This document shows, in pieces, positions 1 through 7,604 of a stretch of 64,000 bases of DNA. Under the pieces are notes generated by a model. The model did no database searches. It saw only the letters and a program-made list of their open reading frames with translations, and was not told the origin of the DNA. This DNA comes from Paenibacillus sp. XY044 (GTDB taxonomy: Bacteria; Bacillota; Bacilli; Paenibacillales; Paenibacillaceae): assembly GCF_002257645.1 (NCBI RefSeq), contig NZ_NQMO01000004.1:496001-560000 (forward strand). Direction: 5' to 3'. Each line of letters begins with the position of its first letter. The first letter of the stretch is position 1. A program made the translations under genes and the position numbers.

Positions 1-2
1 CG

Positions 3-812
3 GACAGCCGCTTTGCCGGAGCTCATGACGATGCGGTCAACATTCATGGCACTTACCTCCGCATCGTCGACCAACCGTCGCCTAATCAAGTGCGGGTTCG
101 TTTCATGCATCCGCAAACGTATGGATTCCGTGCCTTCTTTCCGGGAGACGAGATTGCTTTTGTCAATGCGCACAGTCTTGCGTCATATGCTTTCGGACGG
201 ATCGCCGCCGCCGAGATGCTTGATCCCCGCGAGTTTCTCCTGACATTGGAGCAACCGGCTCCAACAGGGCTTGGAGAGCATGATGTGATCGAGAATGTGA
301 CGTGGATGCCAGAGGTCGTGATTGAACGGAACCATTTTGCCAGAATACCGACCCGGGGCATATTGGCTTCGTCGCCTCGGAAGACGGTCATACAGGGTAA
401 CAGGTTTGAGCGCATGAACATGAGCGCCATTCTGGTCGCGGCCGATGCGAACTCCTGGTACGAATCAGGTGCTGTCGCGGATTTGTGCATTACGAACAAC
501 CAATTTATCGACTGCGGCGGAGAGGAGCATCCTGTGATCCGGATCGCTCCCGAGAACGAGCAGTCCAATTCAGACGTACCGGTCCACCGCAACATCCGGA
601 TTGAGGACAACCGGTTCAGGGCGGCTCATGCCATGCTGCTGTCGGTGCGGAGCACGGAGGGGCTTGCCTTCTGCCGAAATGAGATAACGCTCGAAGGGAA
701 GGACCACCCCAAGGAAGCACCGTATCCCGGGTTCTATATGATGGAATGCTGCAGCGGGGTTGAAATGGGTGCGAATTCGATCCATTTCATAGAGGCTCAG
801 GCGAACGAATAG
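3..812 (+). CDS. GH110-like parallel beta-helix glycosidase, 3' part only
   Basis: The reading frame is open from the window edge, so the 5' part of the gene lies outside. The visible 269 residues begin DSRFAGAHDDAVNIHGTYL, which resembles the catalytic-site region of GH110 alpha-1,3-galactosidases (a DDAxNIHG motif in a right-handed beta-helix). It continues with FMHPQTYGFRAFFPGDEI and then repeated beta-helix rungs with the pattern N-x-F (NHFARIPTRG, NRFERMNMS, NNQFIDCGG, DNRFRAAHA). The family removes terminal alpha-1,3-linked galactose. A GTG at 90 could be mistaken for a start, but the homologous sequence upstream of it shows that the true start is further left. The next gene, a HAD phosphatase, begins 18 bp downstream on the same strand. 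Family assignment is from memory of motifs. A generic pectate-lyase-fold protein is the alternative. Confidence 0.75.
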   Translation, partial: DSRFAGAHDDAVNIHGTYLRIVDQPSPNQVRVRFMHPQTYGFRAFFPGDEIAFVNAHSLASYAFGRIAAAEMLDPREFLLTLEQPAPTGLGEHDVIENVTWMPEVVIERNHFARIPTRGILASSPRKTVIQGNRFERMNMSAILVAADANSWYESGAVADLCITNNQFIDCGGEEHPVIRIAPENEQSNSDVPVHRNIRIEDNRFRAAHAMLLSVRSTEGLAFCRNEITLEGKDHPKEAPYPGFYMMECCSGVEMGANSIHFIEAQANE

Positions 813-829
813 AATGAGGAATAAAGGGG

Positions 830-1510
830 ATGAACGTCATCGACAAGAAGAAACTGATCGTTTTTTTGGATAGCGGGGATACGCTAGTGGACGAGTCTAC
901 CGAAGTTCGTGACGAAGACGGAATCGTGGTTAGTGCCGAGCTGATTCCAGGGGCAGCGGAGATGGTTAGGACGCTGCATTCACTTGGCTTTACGCTTGCG
1001 CTCGTGGCCGATGGTGACGCTCAATCCTTCAAAAATGTGCTGAGTCAGCACCGCCTGCACGATTATTTCGAGGCGCTCATTATTTCCGAACACATCAAGG
1101 CCACCAAGCCGAGCCCGCGGATGTTTAAAGCGGCGATCGGCGCGCTGGATGGGTCCGAAGCGGATTTTGCCCGTACCGTCATGGTCGGCAACAATTTAAG
1201 CAGGGATATCAAAGGAGCAAACGCTCTCGGCATCATAAGCGTCTTTCAAAGCTGGACTCCAAGGTACCCCCATATCCCTGCGGACGAGTCCGAACAGCCC
1301 GCGTACACGATCAACGAACCGATGCAGCTCATCGAGCTCGTCAACCAGCTGGAAATTGAGCTTGGGATAGCTGAAACGGCGGGTGGGAGCTCCGAACCTC
1401 AGCAGGAACAGCAAGCAAAGGGGGCCGGGGACCATGTCGCATTCTACGAATCGATCCGCGGCATGGGCCGCAGACCAGACCCAAGAGAAAAACCAGCCGG
1501 CACCCGCTAG
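830..1510 (+). CDS. HAD-superfamily hydrolase
   Basis: This is a 226-residue phosphatase-type protein. Motif I is FLDSGDTLV with the candidate nucleophile at D14, motif III is the Lys in KATKPSPRMF, and motif IV is VGNNLSRDIKGANALG. HAD enzymes use the first Asp to form a phospho-Asp intermediate, commonly acting on sugar phosphates or nucleotides. Two deviations are visible. Motif I reads D-S-G-D rather than D-x-D-G, and the motif II position is LVADGD, without the usual Thr/Ser. The last ~40 residues are a low-complexity tail rich in Gln, Glu and Gly, and the stop codon lies inside the terminator hairpin. RBS AAAGGGG precedes ATG. It follows the GH110-like gene by 18 bp and is probably co-transcribed. 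The substrate is unknown. Confidence 0.85.
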   Translation: MNVIDKKKLIVFLDSGDTLVDESTEVRDEDGIVVSAELIPGAAEMVRTLHSLGFTLALVADGDAQSFKNVLSQHRLHDYFEALIISEHIKATKPSPRMFKAAIGALDGSEADFARTVMVGNNLSRDIKGANALGIISVFQSWTPRYPHIPADESEQPAYTINEPMQLIELVNQLEIELGIAETAGGSSEPQQEQQAKGAGDHVAFYESIRGMGRRPDPREKPAGTR

Positions 1511-1528
1511 GGTTTCGGCTGGTTTTTT
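1491..1528. terminator. Bidirectional intrinsic terminator
   Basis: AACCAGCCG (1491-1499) pairs with CGGCTGGTT (1516-1524) around a 16-nt loop. A T-run follows on the + strand and an A-run precedes it, so it can serve both the HAD gene and the convergent aminoglycoside adenylyltransferase gene. The HAD stop codon (1508-1510) lies in the loop. Confidence 0.85.
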
Positions 1529-1577
1529 GGTGTTATTCCCGCTTCGGTCACAGGAACAATGTTAGCATATGCTATAC

Positions 1578-2477
1578 CTACGCTTCTTTATCTGGTTCGC
1601 GACCCGGCGGAAAAATTTCAGTGGCTCCGGGTTCCAGCTCCCTGACTCGCTCCAGATAAGCCGTCACCCGGCGGTCGTCTTCAGTGGGATAGGCAAAACC
1701 GAGCTTCGACGCCACTTCCTGCGCTGTTTTGCGGAATAGGCCGGTCATAGTAAACAGTGCTTGCCACGCCTCTTCATAGCTGCCTTTCGGATAGGTGGCC
1801 AAGAGCTGTTCCCAGCTCGATTCTGGAAGGTAGTTTACTAAGTACTTCCCGTTTTTGCCGGTGCTCACCGAGAACCCGGTAAGAATGCCGGCCTGCCATT
1901 CGAGCATCTTGACCAGCATCTCCCGGATGATGTTCAGATGATCCAGCGCATACAGCATCTCCTGTCTCCACAAACCCTTGGCAATGTAGGGCGAGACCCA
2001 CCAAAACTCGTTGCAGCAGTCGGCAAATAATTTGGCGGTCGGCTGCTGTACCCAATACCCCTGATCCGTCGGCTCTGCCAACTGCGGCAGGTTCTGGTCT
2101 TTGTCGAGCAGCACCACGGCCAAGCGGTCGCCGCCGTTCCAGTGATCCTTTTTCTCGATCGGGCAAAGGGTCAGGTCAATCCGGTTGCCATCCGTGAACA
2201 GCATGAGATACGGATAATATCCGTCCATAGACGGAGGGACGAGCTTCATCTCCTCCGGCTTTTGCATGACGATCCGGTCGCCGAAGACGTTGACCCAGTC
2301 GGGATCTTGGATAAAAGACCCCACATCAGTCACGACATACACGATATCGTAATCCTGAAAAACATCCTTCGGCGCATTCGGATTCGTGCGCGAACCGTTC
2401 ATCCCAACGGCCCGGATACGCTCATCGCTTTTGGCTACATTCAATATCAAATCCAACATTTCTCGTTCGCTTCTCAT
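1578..2477 (-). CDS. aadK: Aminoglycoside 6-adenylyltransferase (ANT(6)/AadK family)
   Basis: This is a 299-residue nucleotidyltransferase. The N-terminal domain has the family signature GMNGSRTNPNA followed by DYDIVYVV, whose acidic residues bind the catalytic metal, and then DGNRIDLTL. The C-terminal helical half, with WWVSPYIAKGLWRQEM and KYLVNYLPE, matches the ANT(6) substrate domain. The enzyme family transfers AMP from ATP to the 6-hydroxyl of streptomycin and gives resistance. Length is normal for the family (about 285-300). ATG is preceded by GGAGG 11 nt upstream. The gene stands alone and no mobile element flanks it, so an intrinsic chromosomal copy like Bacillus aadK is more likely than recent transfer. 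The actual resistance phenotype is not shown by sequence. Confidence 0.9.
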   Translation of the reverse strand: MRSEREMLDLILNVAKSDERIRAVGMNGSRTNPNAPKDVFQDYDIVYVVTDVGSFIQDPDWVNVFGDRIVMQKPEEMKLVPPSMDGYYPYLMLFTDGNRIDLTLCPIEKKDHWNGGDRLAVVLLDKDQNLPQLAEPTDQGYWVQQPTAKLFADCCNEFWWVSPYIAKGLWRQEMLYALDHLNIIREMLVKMLEWQAGILTGFSVSTGKNGKYLVNYLPESSWEQLLATYPKGSYEEAWQALFTMTGLFRKTAQEVASKLGFAYPTEDDRRVTAYLERVRELEPGATEIFPPGREPDKEA

Positions 2478-3391
2478 CCCGGGTACAGCCTCCCTGTTTT
2501 TATATTAATTTGGAGTTGGGTCATGTCTCAACGAGGCGGTCCCCGATTTCGGATAGTCCAGCGGACGACAAGTTCACGTTACAAGTGGTCAAGCAGCTTC
2601 TTCATGATGATTGTCCTCCTTGTGAAGTAGTGAGTAAATCATCGGCAGAACTGAGATGTATGGCTCATGACGGGCTGCATGCCCGCCAATTCCGTAATTA
2701 CTGACATCTTACCACAAATTGGGGGAGGGTGGAGAAGGCGGCTCCCTCAGGGTGAGTTCCACGAGCAAATTCCGTGGTTATATGACCGGACCGGCAAAAG
2801 CGACATGGCGAGCAGCTGTTACCATTGGATGTCGAACGGGTCGTTGAACATCTTTAGCGCCAGGCCTACCGTAAATCTGGGATGTTCAAGAGTCAGCCCG
2901 GAAACCTGGAATGCAGGGGAATTGCTGAATGGTTTGCGATTTAGAGGGATATAGAGCGATTTAGAGCGGTTTAGAGCTGGTTCACGGTTAAATTGAGCTT
3001 GTCTACGTATAATGAACAAATTCAGATTTTGTCTTTCAAATGGCGGACAGAAGTACCCTATCTTTGCTCAAGTGTTTACTCCGTATATAGGACATGAGCT
3101 GGATATTAGCACTAGATATAGGGATTTTCGAATCCAGCCGCATGCAGGAGAATATATGTGTCATGTCCTTCTTTTGTAGGACAAAACAAGGATGTGTCCA
3201 TTGGATAGGGACAGGCCCCGTTTTTATACAGTTAGATGGCCAAAAGGTAAATGATGATCACCACAGAAGGGAACCGGGCTTGAAAACATCAGCCACTCTC
3301 CTCGAAAGAGATCCTATATGAAAACAGCAGCCGTTTCCCAATGGTGGAGGCTGCGACATTTTAACGGTCGATTCTTTAATATTAAAGCAAA
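2478..3391. other. Gene-poor intergenic stretch
   Basis: About 0.9 kb carries no convincing gene. Short open frames on both strands lack good ribosome binding sites and recognisable domains. Visible structure is limited to a short palindrome around 2672-2684 (GGGCTGCATGCCC) and an imperfect 10-11 bp tandem repeat of TTTAGAGCGG/GATATAGAGCGA at about 2939-2980. Confidence 0.6.
3320..3355 (-). terminator. Possible terminator of the small anchored protein gene
   Basis: On the minus strand GCAGCC (3354-3349) pairs with GGCTGC (3332-3327), followed by TGTTTTC. The stem is short and the loop is 16 nt, so this is only a weak candidate for the end of the leftward gene at 3392-3838. Confidence 0.35.
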
Positions 3392-3838
3392 TTATTTAAA
3401 TAGATCTCGAATAACCAGGGTATCGAAATCGTTCGTAATTTTGTATGACCTAGATGCATTTTTAGGAGCGGCCGCGTTGTATTCGAAGGTATTTATATAG
3501 TCGTTGTCATAGAGAGTCATCCCGTACGCTCTTCCTTTTTCTTTTGTATTCAGGGTCATCCAGTAAGATTCGGTAAATTCGATGTCAGATGATGTGGATT
3601 TTTTCAATTTCGCAGCAGAAAGTGCGTTCAATATTTCATTGATTTCATTCGAATCCGTTACATTTTTCGTATGCTCACCCTGCTGATCGCGTTTGATGAC
3701 TTCGATGGACGCCACACTGGTGGGATCGAGCTTATCCAGTACAGTCTCTTTAAACGTATAGTTTTTGGGTGAAAAGTAGAAAATCCCCAAGCCAACCACG
3801 ATAACGATGGCGGCCGCGAGGTATCCGAGTCGTTTCAT
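3392..3838 (-). CDS. Small membrane-anchored extracytoplasmic protein (DUF5301-like)
   Basis: This is a 148-residue protein. Residues 1-25 (MKRLGYLAAAIVIVVGLGIF) form one hydrophobic N-terminal segment with no lipobox Cys, so it is likely an uncleaved anchor or signal peptide. The exported part contains SIEVIKRDQQGEHTKNVTD, ESYWMTLNTKEKGRAYGMTL and a C-terminal FDTLVIRDLFK, which resembles the small Bacillus DUF5301 proteins as I remember them. The ATG at 3838 was chosen over an upstream ATG because AGGGGGATGAAG sits just before it. The gene is isolated. Function is unknown. Confidence 0.7.
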   Translation of the reverse strand: MKRLGYLAAAIVIVVGLGIFYFSPKNYTFKETVLDKLDPTSVASIEVIKRDQQGEHTKNVTDSNEINEILNALSAAKLKKSTSSDIEFTESYWMTLNTKEKGRAYGMTLYDNDYINTFEYNAAAPKNASRSYKITNDFDTLVIRDLFK

Positions 3839-4440
3839 CACTTCATCCCCCTTCGTACCGATCATTCATGTAAGTATGCTGCGGATTCGGGAATTTACTT
3901 TTACTCCCAATTCTATAAAAAATGAGAGACATAATTCAAGCGAAAACCACAATTTATTATTTGTTTTTCTATTAAATCAGATTGCCTAAGGCAACCAACG
4001 AAACGCCCAATCGAGCCGTAACTGGTTCAGGGAAGCACTCAATAAGGAGAAGCCTGCAGCCATTGGCTTTTTTTAAAGCATCGTTGATTTCGGCTACTCC
4101 GAAATCCCGGCCCTGGAGTTGAACATGCCCCCCTACACAAGCCTATCATACCTTGATATCCGAACAAGGATTTGCCGCTGCGCGTTTCTCCTTGTTCGGA
4201 TAGTTCAACTACTCCGGCGGCGCGGTGCGCTTGGCGGTGCCTCCAGTTGAACTAACAAGGGAAACATAATCGATGATGGTGATCGATATGATACGCATGT
4301 TCCAGGTGGCAAGCCTAACGGGGCGGTGATTTTAAACCTAAGGGAGCGAATCCAAGATGATATCCTTTCAAACTTTGCTCTGTACTGGATGCAATAAAAC
4401 TATACTGGATGCAATAAAACAATGGCGTTAGGCAAAACAC
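3839..4440. other. Intergenic stretch with hairpins and a short direct repeat
   Basis: No supported gene. It contains two adjacent hairpins (4157-4254) and an 18-bp direct repeat TACTGGATGCAATAAAAC at 4383-4400 and 4403-4420 (period 20 bp), which abuts the three-copy array starting at 4441. Confidence 0.65.
4157..4254. repeat. Two back-to-back hairpins (paired inverted repeats)
   Basis: TATCCGAACAAGGA (4157-4170) is perfectly repeated in inverse at 4189-4202 with an 18-nt loop. Immediately after it TAGTTCAACT (4201-4210) is perfectly inverted at 4245-4254, sharing 2 nt with the first hairpin. Neither is followed by a T-run, so they do not look like terminators. Role unknown. Confidence 0.8.
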
Positions 4441-5400
4441 AAGCAGCCTGGCCAGAGGCCAGGCGCTGATCATACTAGGCGAGTTCACGGCAAAAGCCGT
4501 CCGGAACGAGCCATTGCTCCCCTCATCAAGAGATGGGGAAGACCTCAATAACGTCGAAGTCACCGCAAACGTAGCTCCAAGAGGAGGCGGGAATTGGGGT
4601 GGAAAGTTTACGTGCCGCCTTTGAGACCGGGTTCCAACCACTTATCTATTCCAAGGAACCCAGTCTCAACAGCGGCTGAAAGCCCAATCCCGCCCCTCCA
4701 ACGGGCAAACTTATGGGTTTTCGCCACCCATCCCCGCGCCAAAACCTCTGGGTGTCTCCAAAAAAAGCAGCCTGGCCAGGAGCCAGGCGCTGATCAACCA
4801 CAGGCGAGTTCCAGGTCCAACCGAGCGGAACGAGCCTATTATTTCCCTCATCAAGAGATGAGGAAGGCCACAAGAAACAAGAAAATCGAAGTCACCGGAA
4901 AGGCAGCTCCAAGAGGAGGCGGGAATTGGGGTGGAAAGTTTACGTGCCGCCTTTGAGACCGGGTTCCAACCACTTATCTATTCCAAGGAACCCGGTCTCA
5001 ACAGCGGCTGAAAGCCCAATCCCGCCCCTCCCACGCACCAAACGTCTGGGTTTCGCCACTCACTCCACGATGCCAAACGCTTGGGTTTCGCCAAATCGAA
5101 GCAGCCTGGCCGAGTGCCAGGCGCTGATCAACCACAGGTGAGTTCACGGCAAAAGCCGTCCGGAACGAGCCTATTATTCCCCTCATCAAGAGATGGGGAA
5201 GACCTCAATAACGTCGAAGTCACCGCAAACGTAGCTCCAAGAGGAGGCGGGAATTGGGGTGGAAAGTTTACGTGCCGCCTTTGAGACCGGGTTCCAACCA
5301 CTTATCCATTCCAGGAACCAGTCTCAACAGCGGCTGAAATCCCAATCCCGCCCCTCCCACGCACCAAACGTCTGGGTTTCGCCACTTTGGGTTTCGTCAC
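4441..5400. repeat. Three-copy tandem array of a ~330 bp hairpin-rich unit
   Basis: Copies begin at 4441, 4765 and 5099 (periods 324 and 334 bp), each opening with AAGCAGCCTGGCC. Within each copy the order is: hairpin 1, GCCTGGC/GCCAGGC with a five-base loop that differs in all three copies; hairpin 2, ACGGC-AAAA-GCCGT in copies 1 and 3; hairpin 3, CCTCAT/ATGGGG, where copy 2 has ATGAGG, turning a T-G pair into T-A; and a large nested hairpin pairing GCGGGAATTGGG with CCCAATCCCGC and, inside it, TTGAGACC-GGGTTCC with GGAACCC-GGTCTCAA. Each copy ends with a variable tail containing CCAAACG-N-GGGTTTCGCC subrepeats. Indels not divisible by three argue against coding. It lies between the small anchored protein and the 3' end of the permease operon. 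Confidence 0.85.
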
Positions 5401-5450
5401 GCATCCTACGAGCAACCTACTACGCTCCGTTCGAACACGCCATGCCTTCC

Positions 5451-6344
5451 TCAGCTCTTGATCGCCCCCATCATGATCCCCTTCACAAAATACCGCTGCA
5501 CGAACGGATACACCATGATGATCGGCAGTGTGGCAACCATCGTCACCGCCATCCGGATGCTCTCGCTCGATACCGGGATGCGCTTGGAGCTTTGGGCAAG
5601 CTGCTGGGCGTCGGACATCATGCTGGCCGTCTGGAACTGGTTCAGGATTTTGACCAGCACGGCCTGCAGCGTCTTCAGCTCCGGCTTGTAGGTGTAGACG
5701 TAGGAATCGTACCACGAATTCCAGTGACCGATGGCCAGAAACAGCCCGATGGTGGCCAGCACGGGAACGCAGAGCGGCATGATGATGCGGAAAAAGATTT
5801 GCAGGTCGTTGGCGCCGTCGATTTTGGACGATTCCTCGATTTCGCCAGGGATTTGCTCGATAAAGGTCCGGACCAGAATCATGAGAAACACGCCGATCAA
5901 GCCGGGGAAAATATAGACCCAGAACGAATCGATAAGCCCGACCGATTTGATGACCATATAGGTCGGAATCAGGCCGCCGCCGAAGTACATCGTGAACACG
6001 AAGAAGAAGGAGAAGTACTTCCAGCCGATCAGGTTTCGTTTGCTGAGCGCGTAGGCCAGCATGGAGATGCAGAAGATGGATATGGCGGTGCCGATGACCG
6101 TCCGCAGGACGGTGACTTTGATGGCGCTCCAAATTTCCGGGTTGCGGAAGATGGTCATGTAGCTTTCAAAGGTCGGCACCCGGGGCCAAAAATACAGGCC
6201 CCCTCTTAACGTGTCCGTCGCGTCATTCAGTGAAATGACGAAGATATTCCAGAACGGATAAAACGTCGCCAGGAAAATGAGGGCCAAAAAGACGTACAGT
6301 GAGGCATCGAATAGATGCTCGGAAACCGGTTTGCTGTTTTTCAT
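5451..6344 (-). CDS. Carbohydrate ABC transporter permease, LplC/YtcP type
   Basis: This 297-residue inner membrane protein has about six hydrophobic segments, starting with SLYVFLALIFLATFYPFWNIF. The cytoplasmic EAA loop that contacts the ATPase reads EESSKIDGANDLQIFFRII. An NVFSLND-like N-terminal motif (IFVISLNDATDTLRGGL) is typical of the LplC/YtcP branch, which imports oligosaccharides or polysaccharide fragments. AGGAGG lies 8 nt before ATG. It follows the LplB-type permease by 21 bp in one leftward operon. No ATPase is encoded locally, which is usual because a shared MsmX-type ATPase serves many such systems. The binding protein is probably the lipoprotein at 11075, across the divergent regulator genes. 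Confidence 0.9.
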   Translation of the reverse strand: MKNSKPVSEHLFDASLYVFLALIFLATFYPFWNIFVISLNDATDTLRGGLYFWPRVPTFESYMTIFRNPEIWSAIKVTVLRTVIGTAISIFCISMLAYALSKRNLIGWKYFSFFFVFTMYFGGGLIPTYMVIKSVGLIDSFWVYIFPGLIGVFLMILVRTFIEQIPGEIEESSKIDGANDLQIFFRIIMPLCVPVLATIGLFLAIGHWNSWYDSYVYTYKPELKTLQAVLVKILNQFQTASMMSDAQQLAQSSKRIPVSSESIRMAVTMVATLPIIMVYPFVQRYFVKGIMMGAIKS

Positions 6345-6365
6345 ATCGTAAACCTCCTGGGTCGA

Positions 6366-7337
6366 TTAGAATAAAGACTGGCCGTTGAGCCGCTTGGCGA
6401 TGCCGTTGACGATCATGACAATGATGAAAGCGACGACGGAACTGAACATGCCGACGGCGGATGCATAGGAGAACATGCCGTTCTGAATACCGTAGCGGAA
6501 CGAATAGGTCGACAGCACGTCGGAATAGTCGCGCGTCAAATCGTTACCGAGCAGGAAGTGCTGGTCAAAGCCGGCATTCAGAATGCCGCCGAGGGCAAGG
6601 ATCAGCAAAATGACGATCGTCGGCTTCAGGTGCGGCAGCGTGATGTAACGGATCTGCTTGAAGCGGCTTGCACCGTCAACCTTGGCGGCTTCGTACAGCT
6701 CTTGGTTAATGGAAGAGATGGCAGCCAGATACATGATCGAGTTGTAGCCCATGTCTTTCCACGTGTTGCCGATCGCGACGATCCACCAGAAGTAGGAACC
6801 ATGCTGCAGGAATAGAACGCTTTCATGCGTAATATGCAGGAACTTCAATATGCCGTTGATTGCGCCGTCTGAGGATAGCAGCGTCACGATGATATTGGCC
6901 GCGATAACCCAGGAAATAAAATATGGCAGATACGATGCGGTCTGCACCGTCTTTTTAAAGCGAACGCTCCGGATCTCGTTGATGGCGATGGCAATGAGGA
7001 TCGGCATCGGAAACGAGAACAGCAATGTAATCAAGGTCGACGCCAGCGTGTTGCGCATGACGATCAGGAAGTCGCCGTTGTTGAAAAAGTACTGGAACCA
7101 CTTGAATCCGACAAATTCGCTGTGAAACAGCGTATGCCAGAAGCCGCCCAGCGTCGGCTGGTAATTGACAAAAGACATGTACAGACCCACCATGGGCGTA
7201 TAAGCGAAGATGAGCGCCCATACGATCGCAGGCAGCATCATGAGGAACAAATACTTCTGTTGTTTGACGGTCACCCACAGCTTGCGCCGGGGGATCGGGA
7301 GCTCTGATCTTTTCTGTAAAGCCAGTTCGGTTTTCAT
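6366..7337 (-). CDS. Carbohydrate ABC transporter permease, LplB/YteP type
   Basis: This 323-residue permease has hydrophobic segments starting at KYLFLMMLPAIVWALIFAY and the EAA loop ELYEAAKVDGASRFKQIRYI. The long cytoplasmic N-terminus and FKWFQYFFNNGDF are typical of the LplB/YteP branch. ATG at 7337 is preceded by GAGG 8 nt upstream. A GTG nine bases further out is possible but has no better site. It is the first gene of a leftward pair with the LplC-type permease and diverges from the response regulator at 7605 across 267 bp. Partnering with the binding protein at 11075 is inferred from location and family. Confidence 0.9.
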   Translation of the reverse strand: MKTELALQKRSELPIPRRKLWVTVKQQKYLFLMMLPAIVWALIFAYTPMVGLYMSFVNYQPTLGGFWHTLFHSEFVGFKWFQYFFNNGDFLIVMRNTLASTLITLLFSFPMPILIAIAINEIRSVRFKKTVQTASYLPYFISWVIAANIIVTLLSSDGAINGILKFLHITHESVLFLQHGSYFWWIVAIGNTWKDMGYNSIMYLAAISSINQELYEAAKVDGASRFKQIRYITLPHLKPTIVILLILALGGILNAGFDQHFLLGNDLTRDYSDVLSTYSFRYGIQNGMFSYASAVGMFSSVVAFIIVMIVNGIAKRLNGQSLF

Positions 7338-7604
7338 AGGGGGCACCTCGCATCTTAAGTTAACTCAAATTATAAAACCCCCAAAAAATGAGTGTCGATA
7401 CGGCATTGTAACGAATGATGCTTGAAAATGACTTACATTTGGTTCGACCCGTAGTTAAGTAACGGGAAACCACTATAATAATATAGAATGAGCTAAAGTT
7501 TTCTCTCGTTATCTCTTGAACCACGGGGCATTTCCGTGTCAGAAAAGAACTTTCTTTAGTTCATTCAATTTAGATATAGCAAAAGGGGACTGGAGGGGTA
7601 GACC

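Noticed and set aside
4441..5400. CRISPR array
   Set aside because: Units are ~330 bp with no short regular repeats and spacers, and no cas genes are near.
4315..6209. Open frames in and after the repeat array, including one of 316 codons at 5259-6209
   Set aside because: Frames shift between repeat copies because of indels, peptides are low-complexity, and the longest one is antisense to a clear permease gene.
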